This document shows, piece after piece, positions 34,587 through 43,234 of a stretch of 64,000 nt of DNA. The position numbers and the translations under genes were made by a program. Every line of letters begins with the position of its first letter. The first letter of the stretch is position 1. The stretch comes from Methanothrix sp. (GTDB lineage Archaea > Halobacteriota > Methanosarcinia > Methanotrichales > Methanotrichaceae): contig JAPKXZ010000051.1 of NCBI GenBank assembly GCA_026394555.1, positions 1 through 64,000 on the forward strand. The letters are read 5' to 3'. The notes below the pieces were generated by a model that searched no databases, was not told the origin of the DNA, and saw nothing but the letters and a program-made list of their open reading frames with translations.

Positions 34587-35372
34587 TCAAACCGTTATCA
34601 TGCCCTCCAGATAGAGAGCTGCTCTTCCTGATATCTTTACGCGGTCGCCTGCATTGGTGCAGAATAACTCGCCGCCTCTCTTCGAGAGCTGAAATGCATG
34701 GAGATCGCTCTTGCCAAGCACTCCTGCCCAATATGGTGCCAGAACACAGTGGCTGGAGCCCGTCACCGGGTCCTCAGGCACTCCAATTCTGGGTGCAAAG
34801 AAGCGCGATACGAAGTCGCATTGATCTCCACTGGCTGTAACAATGATACCGCGAACGGCTATCCGGGCCAGGGCGGGAAAATCGGGCTGCACATCACCTA
34901 CTGCCTTCTCGCTATCCAGCAAAACAAGCAAATCCTCTCGCGAAGAGAGCGTCTCTTTGGGGGTGACTCCCAAGGCTTCCTTAAGCCCGGCGGGAGGGCT
35001 TATGGCATGAGGAGCTCTTGCGGGAAAGTTCATTTCCAGGAGATTTCCTCGCCTTGTCACCTCAAGCTCTCCGCTCCAGCGTGTTTGAAATCTGATGCTC
35101 TCCTCCGGCCATTTCCGGCAATTGAAGAGAACAAAAGCGCTCGCCAATGTGGCATGGCCGCAAAGCGCGACCTCTGTGAGAGGAGTGAACCATCTGAGGT
35201 CAAATCCTGTAGCGTTGCGGACCAAAAAAGCCGTTTCAGAGAGGTTGTTCTCAGCAGCCATGGCCTGGAGGATCTGGTCATCAAGCCAGCAATCCAGGAG
35301 GCATACTGCGGCGGGGTTGCCGGAAAAGACCTCGGAGGTGAAGGCATCGACATGGTATAGCGGTATTCTCAT
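34587..35372 (-). CDS. PhzF-family isomerase
   Basis: A 261-residue protein from ATG 35372, preferred to the upstream ATG because MRIPLYHVDAFTSEVFSGN is the normal family start. The catalytic Glu lies in NNLSETAFLV and the second-half signature is DPVTGSSHCVLAPYW. PhzF proteins are two-domain isomerases with a diaminopimelate-epimerase fold; most are of unknown substrate. No phenazine genes are nearby, so that name should not be taken literally. Confidence 0.88.
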   Translation of the reverse strand: MRIPLYHVDAFTSEVFSGNPAAVCLLDCWLDDQILQAMAAENNLSETAFLVRNATGFDLRWFTPLTEVALCGHATLASAFVLFNCRKWPEESIRFQTRWSGELEVTRRGNLLEMNFPARAPHAISPPAGLKEALGVTPKETLSSREDLLVLLDSEKAVGDVQPDFPALARIAVRGIIVTASGDQCDFVSRFFAPRIGVPEDPVTGSSHCVLAPYWAGVLGKSDLHAFQLSKRGGELFCTNAGDRVKISGRAALYLEGMITV

Positions 35373-35391
35373 AGACTCATATCCAGGACGG

Positions 35392-35544
35392 TCAAATTCT
35401 CGACCTCGCATTCTCTCTTATCCTTTTGGAATCCGCCTCAATTCTGTCCAGCAATGGACTGTCCTTGAGGGCTCCGAAGTACTCGGATAGGTCAATTTTC
35501 TCCCTATTTCGCAGCCGTTCAATGACATTGGTCTTGGATGCCAT
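35392..35544 (-). CDS. Small VapB-like antitoxin without a visible partner
   Basis: A 50-residue protein from ATG 35544. It begins MASKTNVIERLRN and ends with a toxin-wrapping helix of VapB type (DLSEYFGALKDSPLLDRIEA). The N-terminal DNA-binding part is shorter than in complete VapB proteins. A longer in-frame ORF goes upstream to 35628, but the palindrome and TATA arrangement supports the short start. No PIN toxin follows: the next gene on this strand is phzF. It is probably an orphan or decayed antitoxin. Confidence 0.5.
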   Translation of the reverse strand: MASKTNVIERLRNREKIDLSEYFGALKDSPLLDRIEADSKRIRENARSRI

Positions 35545-35545
35545 G

Positions 35546-35569
35546 TATCTGTGTATGCATGCACAGATA
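35546..35569 (-). promoter_or_regulatory. Operator palindrome at the VapB-like gene
   Basis: A 24-base near-perfect palindrome with 8-base arms TATCTGTG and CACAGATA around TATGCATG (one mismatched pair). It begins one base upstream of the ATG at 35544. A TATA-like CTATATA (minus strand, about 35569-35575) is immediately upstream, giving a predicted start of transcription at or next to the ATG, so the mRNA may be leaderless. Autoregulation by the antitoxin is inferred. Confidence 0.6.
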
Positions 35570-35616
35570 TATAGAATTTTCATCTTTGAATTGACTCCTT
35601 CGCGGCTTTGCACAGG

Positions 35617-35645
35617 GTTCCGGTTCACGCGAAGGCGCGAAGTCT
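35617..35645 (+). repeat. Dispersed 'GGTTCACGCGAAGGCGCGAAG' type repeat, copy A
   Basis: Contains GGTTCACGCGAAGGCGCGAA. A similar copy in inverted orientation is at 36966-36992, so the two bracket the VapBC and HicB remnants. Related copies are at 46513, 48345 and 48762. Confidence 0.55.
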
Positions 35646-35678
35646 ACATCTTCGCAAATGCTGAGACCAAGAGACGGC

Positions 35679-36122
35679 TTACTGTTCCTTTGGCCATATA
35701 TTAAATCCGAGATTCGTCATCTCGAAATGGTGATCTCCTGTAAATGCTCTTGATATGTTCAGTTCCTTCATCAGCACAAAAGAGGTCAGGTCAGTAAAGG
35801 ACATATCCGCCTTATCCCGATAGACATTGCGAAGCATCCATGCGTAATTGAATCTTTCCTCGTCAATGCGTTCCAAAGATATTTGTTCTGTCTTTGCATC
35901 AGATATCAGAGCTTCAATAAACTTTAGCGCTCCATCAAAGTTCACCCTTTTGAACAACGAGGTAATTACTTCATCTAGAACATAATCCGATGTTACCAAG
36001 AACCAGCCGTCTGCCTTTATCTGTTCATATCCTCTAGCCGCGACCTGGTGCCAGCTATCTCTTTTATTTGCCAGCGCAAGCCAGGCCCAGCTATCCACAA
36101 AAATCGATCGGTTAATAGGCAT
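35679..36122 (-). CDS. PIN-domain toxin (VapC-like)
   Basis: A 147-residue PIN-domain nuclease. Acidic residues that should bind Mg are seen: Asp in FVDSWAWLALA, Glu in YVLDEVITSLFKR, Asp in SFTDLTSFVLMKE and Asp in AFTGDHHFEM. It would cleave RNA and act as a toxin, held by the upstream antitoxin. The start overlaps the antitoxin stop by 11 bases if ATG 36122 is used; ATG 36131 is an alternative three codons upstream. Confidence 0.85.
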   Translation of the reverse strand: MPINRSIFVDSWAWLALANKRDSWHQVAARGYEQIKADGWFLVTSDYVLDEVITSLFKRVNFDGALKFIEALISDAKTEQISLERIDEERFNYAWMLRNVYRDKADMSFTDLTSFVLMKELNISRAFTGDHHFEMTNLGFNIWPKEQ

Positions 36123-36309
36123 AGCTGTCATGCTTCTCTGCCAGATCCTGAGGGCCTTCACAAATGCCTATTACGCTGGATAGGGCATCTGCTTTGTGCT
36201 TCCTAGTATCTGGCCTCTCTTCCAGGGAACTCAAGAACTTAGAGATTTTCTTAAGATCTGCATCAGGGAGGGAGTCAATCTTTCTCATTATCGCTTCTCT
36301 ATCAATCAT
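36112..36309 (-). CDS. VapB-like antitoxin of the PIN toxin
   Basis: A 65-residue protein. The N-terminal helix pattern MIDREAIMRKIDSLPDADLK and following KKISKFLSSLEE match short antitoxins of the DUF2281 type. The C-terminal tail (SSVIGICEGPQDLAEKH) would thread into the toxin. It overlaps the PIN gene, the normal arrangement of a two-gene toxin-antitoxin operon. Confidence 0.75.
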   Translation of the reverse strand: MIDREAIMRKIDSLPDADLKKISKFLSSLEERPDTRKHKADALSSVIGICEGPQDLAEKHDSYAY

Positions 36310-36479
36310 AGGGATTCTCTTTTCAGAGTCAATCAGATATTTTCTATTTCCAGCAATAAAGACTTGTCGTGTTGGCCATTCCTCAATTTGTGAGTGGAGC
36401 TTGAGCAGACCACTGAAACGAAACTGTATAGGCCTCGAAATCCCCGGGCTTGTCCTCCTGGTGATGCTAACACATGCAA

Positions 36480-36700
36480 AAAAATGTATCGGCAGTATGC
36501 GCTATTTTAATCTCGCGCTCCTTGGTCGTGCCCGCCCGGCCCCGTGCAGCTTTCCGCCCGCGCTCGCACGGGCCCGTCCGACCGCACCCGGCCCCTGCCA
36601 TGCGGGCCAGGCTCCTCGGCCATGGCGCGGCCTTTGGCCAGATCGGAAGGCTACCTTGTACAGGCAACTGCCTGGCCGCCAGTTATATTTCATTATCTGT
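36480..36700. other. GC-rich non-coding stretch
   Basis: About 220 bases, much richer in G and C than neighbours, with runs such as GCCCGCCCGGCCCCGTGC. ORFs on both strands are low-complexity (Pro/Arg/Ala) and look like shadows. It lies between the VapBC pair and the HicB remnant. No RNA or domain is recognised. Confidence 0.4.
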
Positions 36701-36714
36701 AGTTTATGATTATT

Positions 36715-36912
36715 ATGAGGACTCTAAGCTATCGAATCACTCTGAGAAAAGATCCGGAAGGAGGTTGCACGTGCTGGTCCCAGCCCTTCCTGGATGCGTC
36801 ACCTGACGGTTAAACTGTAGAAGAGGCCATCGAGATGTCCAGGGATGCAATCACGGGTTATGTGGAGAGCCTCATTGAGGATGGCGAGGCTGTCCCCTTG
36901 CAGATCGCATAG
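36715..36912 (+). pseudogene. HicB-family antitoxin, broken by stop and frameshift
   Basis: The start reads MRTLSYRITLRKDPEGG, then shifts frame to give VLVPALPGCVT, then shifts back to TVEEAIEMSRDAITGYVESL and EDGEAVPLQIA before TAG 36910-36912. This is the HicB order (Y.v.l...pEGg ... vPalPGCvt.GdTveEAi). At least one frameshift near 36760 and an in-frame TAA at 36808-36810 break it. No HicA partner is visible. Confidence 0.7.
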
Positions 36913-36965
36913 CTCCCATCCTTCTCCGCTCGCTTCATCTCCATGCATTCTTATCGGACTTCGCA

Positions 36966-36992
36966 GCTATCGCGTCTTCGCGTGAACCGGGA
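36966..36992 (-). repeat. Dispersed repeat, copy B (inverted)
   Basis: The minus strand reads CCCGGTTCACGCGAAGACGC, the inverse orientation of copy A at 35617-35645. The two copies face each other across the toxin-antitoxin remnants. Confidence 0.55.
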
Positions 36993-37044
36993 TCGTGCGA
37001 AGTCGCCGTAGCTCGCCCTTTCCGCCCAGATGCCCAGGCGATGA

Positions 37045-37440
37045 TCATCCATCAGCGCTTCTTTTTACCAGCTGCAAGGTGTTGCCCCAGGGGTCGCTCA
37101 AGACCACCAGGTTCTCCCCAGGCCTCGTGATGGGGCATTTTTCGATAAACCTCGCGCCCTTTGACACCAGAAATTCAGCATCTTTGTCCGGATCGTCGCT
37201 CTTTAATGCGATATGAAGTTGCAGATGGTGACTCAATCCCTCAGCCAGGGGCAGAACATCGGGAAGCTTTCCCAATTCGAGCATTGTCCTGTCGCCACCA
37301 TCCGTGATAAACGCCACTGCCTTTTCATCGTCCTCTGCCCAGAACTTGATATCAAAACCCAATGTTTCCTGATACCAGTTCGCCATCTTGATGGGCTCAT
37401 TCACAGCGATTCCTATGTGCTCGATTTCAAATTTTATCAG
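37045..37440 (-). CDS. VOC (glyoxalase/bleomycin resistance) fold protein
   Basis: About 131 residues with two beta-alpha-beta-beta-beta modules: FEIEHIGIAVNEPIKMANWY and HHLQLHIALKSDDPDKDAEF, ending LSDPWGNTLQLV. The pattern is a VOC metalloenzyme; the reaction is unknown. The gene overlaps the stop of the EEP nuclease gene. No ATG or GTG lies at the right place: CTG 37440 is preceded 7 bases upstream by GAGGTGG, so a CTG start is suggested. A TTG near 37551 is a less likely upstream start. Confidence 0.75.
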   Translation of the reverse strand: MIKFEIEHIGIAVNEPIKMANWYQETLGFDIKFWAEDDEKAVAFITDGGDRTMLELGKLPDVLPLAEGLSHHLQLHIALKSDDPDKDAEFLVSKGARFIEKCPITRPGENLVVLSDPWGNTLQLVKRSADG

Positions 37441-38486
37441 GTAGTAACCACCTCGACTGAGACCGGATAATGATCGGAGGCATTTTTGTACTTCTTCCAG
37501 ATGCTTGTGCCGTCGGGCATACTGCGGTTTACTTTTGCACTCTGCACCCAATTTGAGAGTGGAGACTTGGAATACAGTATATGGTCAATCCATTCCTTTT
37601 GATAAACGTCATTGAAGATCGGATCTTTGTAGCTGGTGGTGTAGATCGATGAAAAGTCGAGTGCTTTCTTTGCTTTGGGTTTCAAGGCATCGAATAGCGC
37701 GTTTCCCAGGCACTGGCCCGGCTGCCAAATATTGCCCATCAAACTTTCTATGCCGCTGCCATGCAATCGTTTCTCGCTGGCATCAAGCCCAGGTCCGTCG
37801 TTAATGTCGCCGCATACTATCAGCGGGATCTGTTTCGTCTGATCGTCGGTCAAATACGGTTCAATAAACGCATCATGAATATGCGTTGCCTGGCCGAGAA
37901 TTTTCTTGCGATTGGCATCCGCCGCCTCCCACCATTTGCTCCATTCGTAAGCATCAAAAATGCCTTTGCTCTTCAGATGAAGGCCAAGCACGCGGAAAGG
38001 CGCTCCCTGCGCCGGGCTGATCTCGGCATAGAGCGGCCGTCTTTCAAAGTGATGCTGCTCCTTTATCTCGTCACTATCCGTATCTACAAGGAACGGATTG
38101 AAGCGAGGATCGTCTTTGGTATCCATGCGCCGCAAGGCAGGTTCCTTGAATTTGTTCGTATCAACTCGTACCGCTATTCCAATATTCTGGGTTTGACTTG
38201 GCGAAACCTGCAAATCGGTTACCCAGGTGCCAAGTCCAATATTATCAAAGAAGAGCTGCAACTCCTTTTGTCGGCTTGGTCCTTCGACGATAACGATCAC
38301 ATCCGGCATCAACTCGCGAAGTACACCGGATAAATCATCCCGACGTTGTTTTACGGTAGTTCCGGAAGAATGCGGCGCCTTCTCGTCATCAGGCCGAAAT
38401 TGTACAGCCTGATCGTCCTTTACAAAAAGATCATCCAGCCACTCCATATTCCATAAGACGAACTTCAGATTGGACAATAGAATCAT
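37437..38486 (-). CDS. Endonuclease/exonuclease/phosphatase (EEP) family protein
   Basis: A 349-residue protein of the EEP superfamily. Motifs: LKFVLWNMEWLDDLF (Asn), DVIVIVEGPSRQKE (Glu), VCGDINDGPG (Asp/Asn) and ASDHYPVSVEV (His at the end). These are the Mg-dependent hydrolase residues. It could act on DNA, RNA or a phosphodiester; the substrate is not known. No signal peptide. Translation is coupled to the VOC gene, which starts at its stop codon. Confidence 0.85.
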   Translation of the reverse strand: MILLSNLKFVLWNMEWLDDLFVKDDQAVQFRPDDEKAPHSSGTTVKQRRDDLSGVLRELMPDVIVIVEGPSRQKELQLFFDNIGLGTWVTDLQVSPSQTQNIGIAVRVDTNKFKEPALRRMDTKDDPRFNPFLVDTDSDEIKEQHHFERRPLYAEISPAQGAPFRVLGLHLKSKGIFDAYEWSKWWEAADANRKKILGQATHIHDAFIEPYLTDDQTKQIPLIVCGDINDGPGLDASEKRLHGSGIESLMGNIWQPGQCLGNALFDALKPKAKKALDFSSIYTTSYKDPIFNDVYQKEWIDHILYSKSPLSNWVQSAKVNRSMPDGTSIWKKYKNASDHYPVSVEVVTT

Positions 38487-38537
38487 CTCCTTTCAGACTT
38501 GCAGACCGTAGCAGATCTTCCTCAAAAATAAATGTTT

Positions 38538-38672
38538 CTATGGGCTCATGCCAGCGGCAGAATCAAAGTTCATCAGAAAGTCATCCGGCTCCACACCTGA
38601 TCGGTTGGCAAGGCATATGACAGCTTCCACCAGCGCCAGCAGACCGTCTATTTGTCTGGTCGGTCCATCCAC
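38538..38672 (-). CDS. Possible small ORF after the 175-residue gene
   Basis: A GTG start at 38672 would give a 44-residue peptide with RQIDGLLALVEAVICLANRS and GVEPDDFLMNFDSA. It overlaps the end of the preceding gene by 25 bases. The peptide looks protein-like (even mix of hydrophobic and charged residues) but no family is recognised and its existence is uncertain. Confidence 0.3.
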   Translation of the reverse strand: MDGPTRQIDGLLALVEAVICLANRSGVEPDDFLMNFDSAAGMSP

Positions 38673-39175
38673 GGCTTGTACTCGAAATCCGGATCTTCCG
38701 CTCGACACTGTAAGGCATTGGCACGCATAATTTCCCAATTTCTTAGAAATAGCTCCATCAAATTGTCTTGAGCCTCTTGTAGATAGCAGATCTCCCGCCA
38801 ATCACTGCTACCAAGATGTTCATCGATTCTTGATATCAGCTTAGTGAAATGAGGTAGATCAATATCTAGCTTAAACCGCCAGTAATCGATGTCATCATCA
38901 AATAATTCATAATCATCGATCACCATGAAAAGGTCGTCTAAAAGGTGAGCAAAGGCTTTCTCCTCAAAGCTCATGGCTTCATAATCTGCAGTACCATCCC
39001 CTGTGTAATGTTTGAGTATGCGTTGGAGCATTTCACGATGAGCAAACGCGGCCTCTTCTTCTGCATTCCTGGGTGTCTCACCTAAATAGTCAAAGTCACC
39101 CTCAGGGCCGAAGCTCCTAAGAAACATCTCCCATCTAAGCCGTTCACTATTTTTCTCTCTCCAGTCTATTGACAT
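38648..39175 (-). CDS. Hypothetical acidic helical protein
   Basis: A 175-residue, acidic and mostly helical protein, beginning MSIDWREKNSERLRWEMFLR. It has a DDLFMVIDDYELFDDDIDYW stretch in the middle. No family is recognised. No signal peptide or membrane segment. No other gene is close upstream on this strand. Confidence 0.55.
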   Translation of the reverse strand: MSIDWREKNSERLRWEMFLRSFGPEGDFDYLGETPRNAEEEAAFAHREMLQRILKHYTGDGTADYEAMSFEEKAFAHLLDDLFMVIDDYELFDDDIDYWRFKLDIDLPHFTKLISRIDEHLGSSDWREICYLQEAQDNLMELFLRNWEIMRANALQCRAEDPDFEYKPWMDRPDK

Positions 39176-39288
39176 TGCTTTAGCACCTTAACACAGTTTC
39201 AATATTCTGGTAACGCATCTGACCTCAAGCACGATCCTGCGACAAAGTTCTCCGGCGTTCTGTTGCTTTTTCATGGCTGATAGACCTT

Positions 39289-39663
39289 TCACCCCACGCT
39301 CACCCTCGCCTCAGCCATCTGCGGGAAGAATCCCGGATAGCTCACATCCACCGACTCCGCCGTATCGATCTTCTTCCCACCAGCCAAAAAGCCCGCCACC
39401 GTTCGCGCCATGACGACTCGGCGCTCTTGGCCATGCTCATCGGCCGCTCCCGGATGTCGGCTCCCATTTTAGAAAGCTCCACGGCCATGGCGTGCAGCCG
39501 GTCCGTCTCCTTGTGGCGCACGTGCTCCGTGTTGAAAACGGTCGTCTTGCCTTCGGCCAGCGCGCCCAGCACGGCGATGGTAGGAACGAGATTCGGCGTG
39601 CGGATGGCGTCCACCTGCGTGCCCACCAGGTCGCCGGCCTTGGCAAAGGAGATCATGGAGTAA
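39289..39663 (-). pseudogene. aroA: aroA (EPSP synthase) C-terminal fragment
   Basis: The first part reads ISFAKAGDLVGTQVDAIRTP then PTIAVLGALAEGKTTVFNTE and HVRHKETDRLHAMAVELSKM, characteristic of EPSP synthase. After a frame change (near 39410) the end reads RVVMARTVAGFLAGGKKIDT and SYPGFFPQMAEARVSVG before TGA 39289-39291. The N-terminal half is missing and the segment between 'GADIRERP' and 'RVVMA' is shortened. It cannot make a working enzyme. An intact copy is not in the window. Confidence 0.85.
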
Positions 39664-39738
39664 AAGAGTTGCCCTTTGTGAATTTTTTGCGCTTCGTGAT
39701 TAATATTATTATAATATACACGATGCTTCTCGGAACCG

Positions 39739-39782
39739 AAAAAAAAGGAAATCTGGCCAGGAAGGCAGGAAATTTCCTGCCT
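39739..39782 (-). terminator. Terminator-like palindrome and U tract after the VAT gene
   Basis: A 20-base perfect palindrome, AGGCAGGAAATTTCCTGCCT (39763-39782), lies 35 bases beyond the VAT stop on the minus strand. It is followed, still on the minus strand, by a run of eight T (about 39739-39746). This would suit FttA-type termination at U-rich sites. A second small repeat (TCCTAG/CTAGGA) lies at 39787-39804. Confidence 0.55.
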
Positions 39783-39816
39783 AAGGTCCTAGCTTGACCT
39801 AGGATAACGTCTTGGC

Positions 39817-41976
39817 TCAGGCAAACCTCTTGTAGATGTCCGCATCGGAGGCAGTGGGCTTGACCGTCTTCAAGGCCGCTTCAAAGTGCTTGTTTTCCAG
39901 TTTGTACTCGCAGAACTGCGCATCAACCTTGGCCTTTCCGCCCAGGACACACTCCCGGATGGCCAGCATTACCGCCTCGCCAACCAGTGCACCTAGATCG
40001 GCTCCGGAGAACTCCGCGGTCCTCTTAGCCAGATCATCGATCTTGACATCATCGGCCAGGGGCTTTTTGGCGGTATGGATCTTCAGGATCTCCAGGCGGG
40101 CCTGCTCGTCCGGCAGACCGATCTCGATGAGCCGGTCAAAGCGTCCCGGTCGGAGGAGCGCCGAATCGATGATGTCCGGCCGGTTGGTGGCCGCAATCAC
40201 CATGACGCTGTTCAGAGACTCCAGGCCGTCAAGTTCAGTCAGGATCTGCGATATGACGCGCTCCGTGACGTGCGAATCGCTGGTCGATCCGCCCCGCGCC
40301 GGGGCTATGGAGTCGATCTCATCCAGGAAGATCACGGAGGGCGCCGCCTGCCGGGCCTTCCTGAAGGTCTCACGCACCGCCTTCTCGGACTCGCCCACCC
40401 ATTTGCTGAGAAACTCCGGGCCCTTGATGCTGATGAAGTTGGCCTGGCTTTCAGTTGCTACCGCCTTGGCCAGCATGGTCTTGCCAGTGCCGGGCGGGCC
40501 GTAGAGCAGTATGCCCTTGGGGGCCCTGGCATCCATGTGAGTGAAGAGCTTGGCATAGGTCAGAGGCCACTCCACGGACTCGATGAGCTGCTGCTTGACA
40601 TCGGAGAGACCGCCGATATCATCCCAGTGCACATTGGGCGACTCCACCATGACCTCACGCATGGCGGACGGCTCCATCTCGCGCAGCGCCTCCAGGAAGT
40701 CGTCATTGTTGACCTCGATCTTATTCAGGGTCTCGGCTGGTATGGATTCAACCTCCAGGTCGATTTCAGGCAAAACTCGCCGGATGGCGCGCATGCCTGC
40801 CTCGCGCGCCAGTGCCGCAAGATCAGCGCCCACAAAGCCGTGCGTCACATCAGCCAGTTTCTCCTGGTTAACATCTTTGGCGAGAGGCATGTTGCGGGTG
40901 TGGATCTGCAGAACCTCCAGACGGGATTGACGGTTGGGAACGCCGATTTCAATCTCCCGGTCGAATCTGCCAGGGCGCCGCAAGGCGGGGTCCAGGGAGT
41001 CGGGCCTATTAGTCGCACCGATGACCACCACTTTGCCGCGGGTCTCCATGCCGTCCATGAGGGCCAGCATCTGAGCCACTACGCGCCGCTCCACCTCGCC
41101 CGTCACCTCTTCTCTCTTGGGAGCGATGGAGTCGATCTCATCGATGAGGATGATGGAAGGCGCCTGCTCCTCCGCCGTCTTGAAGAGACTGCGCAGCTTC
41201 TCCTCGGACTCGCCGTAGTACTTGGACATGATCTCCGGGCCGCTCAAAGTCTCGAAGTGAGCATTGGTCTCGGAGGCCAGAGCCTTGGCGAGCAATGTCT
41301 TGCCGGTGCCGGGCGGGCCGTAGAGCAAAACCCCTTTGGGCGCTTCCACGCCCAGCCGCTCAAAGAGCTCTGGGTGCTTCATGGGCAGCTCAATCATCTC
41401 CCGCACCTTCTTGATCTCGGCAGACAGGCCGCCGATGTCCTCGTAGCTGATGTGGGGCCCTTTTTTCTCTTCCTTGGCGGGCTTATCCGACATTTCGATC
41501 CTGGTCTTGTCACCGATCACGGCCGCTTCTCGGGATGGAGAGACGCGCGTGGCCATGAGCTCGATCTTTCTGCCCATGACAGGGATCTCAATGATGTCGC
41601 CTCGGGTGATGACCCGTCCTTCCATGTATCTTTGCAGATAGGCCTCCGCGCCGGTAATGCGCAGGGGCACGGTGGGGGCAAAGGTCACCGATTCTGCCGG
41701 TGCCGCCTGGGCTATCTTCACTGGTACCTTGTCATCTATGCTTGCCCCCGCGTTCCGGCGGGTATTGCCGTCCAGGCGCACGATGCCCGTTCCCATGTCC
41801 TCGGGATAGCCGGGCCAGAGCAGTGCCGCAGTCTTCTTCTTTCCATGAATGCTGACCACGTCTCCGGCCTGCCAGCCCATCTCGCTAAATACGGCCGGAT
41901 CTATGCGAGCGATGCCACGTCCGACATCAGTGGGACGCGCTTCTATAACTTTGAGTGTGATTTCTCCTGCCATCAA
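39817..41976 (-). CDS. Cdc48/VAT AAA+ ATPase
   Basis: A 719-residue archaeal p97 homologue. The N domain (1-180) begins [20 protein letters not shown]. The D1 ATPase has Walker [15 protein letters not shown] and Walker [15 protein letters not shown]; the D2 ATPase has [14 protein letters not shown] and [18 protein letters not shown] Arg fingers are present. It unfolds proteins for degradation. The C-terminus ends DADIYKRFA with no clear HbYX motif, so docking on the proteasome is uncertain. A second Met (41973) is an alternative start. The 670-residue ORF on the other strand is its shadow. Confidence 0.96.
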   Translation of the reverse strand: MMAGEITLKVIEARPTDVGRGIARIDPAVFSEMGWQAGDVVSIHGKKKTAALLWPGYPEDMGTGIVRLDGNTRRNAGASIDDKVPVKIAQAAPAESVTFAPTVPLRITGAEAYLQRYMEGRVITRGDIIEIPVMGRKIELMATRVSPSREAAVIGDKTRIEMSDKPAKEEKKGPHISYEDIGGLSAEIKKVREMIELPMKHPELFERLGVEAPKGVLLYGPPGTGKTLLAKALASETNAHFETLSGPEIMSKYYGESEEKLRSLFKTAEEQAPSIILIDEIDSIAPKREEVTGEVERRVVAQMLALMDGMETRGKVVVIGATNRPDSLDPALRRPGRFDREIEIGVPNRQSRLEVLQIHTRNMPLAKDVNQEKLADVTHGFVGADLAALAREAGMRAIRRVLPEIDLEVESIPAETLNKIEVNNDDFLEALREMEPSAMREVMVESPNVHWDDIGGLSDVKQQLIESVEWPLTYAKLFTHMDARAPKGILLYGPPGTGKTMLAKAVATESQANFISIKGPEFLSKWVGESEKAVRETFRKARQAAPSVIFLDEIDSIAPARGGSTSDSHVTERVISQILTELDGLESLNSVMVIAATNRPDIIDSALLRPGRFDRLIEIGLPDEQARLEILKIHTAKKPLADDVKIDDLAKRTAEFSGADLGALVGEAVMLAIRECVLGGKAKVDAQFCEYKLENKHFEAALKTVKPTASDADIYKRFA

Positions 41977-42102
41977 AATCCTCCAAGGTATATGTACATG
42001 TTAAGCTTAAGTAATTTTTTAGTCTGTTCCTATGAGAGTGATTGCTATCTGAGTATTGCCTACATGATGATACTAACTTGTAGTTAGTGATAAGCTAAAT
42101 AT

Positions 42103-42912
42103 TTAAACCTTTCGAATGAGATCTACTTTCTTCCTTACCTGCTCGTGCCGGGCCTCTGTAGCCTGGAAAAGCTGGTCGAACATGCCGGGTGCCTCGCGCT
42201 GGATGACCTTTACCCCGACCTCCGTGATTCCACCGATGGTGGCCACGCTCTCGATCAGCCCGGCAAAGCTCTCCTCCTCCAAGAGCAGGGCCGTGCCGAG
42301 CAGGGTCTGCTTGACCAGGCGTTCCGCCAGCTCCGGCGAGATTCCCCTTCTTTCCGCTGCCAGCACGAACTCACGCATGAGGGCTGCGAAGTAGCCGGGA
42401 GCGGAGCTGGTAAGATCGGCCAGCACGGCAAAGTCCTTCTCCTCGACCTCTACAGCCTGGCCGATGGCGTTAAAAAGGCCGGCAATGAGCCGCTGGTCTT
42501 CTGCAGTTGTATTATCCCCGAAAACGAGCAGAGTCACGCCCTGCAGCTTCAGAGAGGCCATGCTGGGAAAGGCGCGAGCCAGGCGGGCCGGGCAGAAGCT
42601 CTGTAATTTTTCCAGCGACACATCCCCGGCCACTGAGACGACCAGCTTCTGGGAATTGAGCAGGTAGGTAACGTCGCTGAGTACGTCTCTGACCTCCAGA
42701 GGCCGAACGCAGATGAAGATCACATCGGAAAGTTCTGTCACAACGCGATTGCTCACCGAACGGATGCCGGTAGCCTCAGCCAGCAGATCCACCTTCTCCG
42801 CTGTCCGGTTGCTGGCCAGGACCCGCTCCGCCTGAATGGCTCCGCTCCCCACGAACTGCTTGACCAGCATGCTTCCCAGATGACCGGTGCCGATGAATCC
42901 AAAAGTAGTCAT
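42103..42912 (-). CDS. proC: Pyrroline-5-carboxylate reductase
   Basis: A 269-residue protein. The Rossmann NAD(P)-binding loop is TFGFIGTGHLGSMLVKQF; the central region has VIFICVRPLEVRDVL, and the C-terminal dimer domain has LADLTSSAPGYFAALMREF (family pattern 'G..PA'), ending in a helical tail. It makes proline from P5C. No other proline genes are adjacent. The GSAPA motif normally seen is changed to SSAPG, still within family variation. Confidence 0.85.
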   Translation of the reverse strand: MTTFGFIGTGHLGSMLVKQFVGSGAIQAERVLASNRTAEKVDLLAEATGIRSVSNRVVTELSDVIFICVRPLEVRDVLSDVTYLLNSQKLVVSVAGDVSLEKLQSFCPARLARAFPSMASLKLQGVTLLVFGDNTTAEDQRLIAGLFNAIGQAVEVEEKDFAVLADLTSSAPGYFAALMREFVLAAERRGISPELAERLVKQTLLGTALLLEEESFAGLIESVATIGGITEVGVKVIQREAPGMFDQLFQATEARHEQVRKKVDLIRKV

Positions 42913-43003
42913 TTTGTTTTTCTCCGCTTCTAGTGTGAACTGTCGCGCCCTGATCTAACGTCCACCTTCAAAGATCCTGTGGGCATGCGACTTTCGGCGA
43001 ACC

Positions 43004-43234
43004 TCACTCCTCTAGCTGGAACTCCTGCGGCCATAGCCCCATTTCTTTCCGGCATTCATGGCAATCTGAAAAGCGATTTGCGATCGTCTCGTCCACCTCA
43101 AAGATCCGGATACCAAAGACCTCAGCCAGGATCTCCTTGGCTGCCTGCAGTTCTAAAGCTCGTCCACCTTTCCGGAAAGTGCCCTGCATTGTCGCCCTCT
43201 TGCGAGGCCTTAGTAGCTTTAAGACTGCTGCCAT
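43004..43234 (-). CDS. Small protein with a CHEC motif and LWPQEF ending
   Basis: A 76-residue protein. The centre is LQAAKEILAEVFGIRIFEVD and the end is CHECRKEMGLWPQEFQLEE. Similar short proteins with 'AKEILAEVF...(E/D)...LWP..F' seem frequent in this group of methanogens, but I cannot name a function. A second ATG is within the N-terminal part (MQGTFRKGG). It is likely a real gene. Confidence 0.6.
   Translation of the reverse strand: MAAVLKLLRPRKRATMQGTFRKGGRALELQAAKEILAEVFGIRIFEVDETIANRFSDCHECRKEMGLWPQEFQLEE

Noticed and set aside
36808..36810. Readthrough or special amino acid at the HicB stop
   Set aside because: The stop is TAA and there is also a frameshift, so decay is the simpler reading.
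40075..42087. 670-residue ORF on the plus strand opposite VAT
   Set aside because: It is antisense to the well-conserved AAA+ gene and its translation has no domain; codon bias of the VAT strand keeps the frame open.
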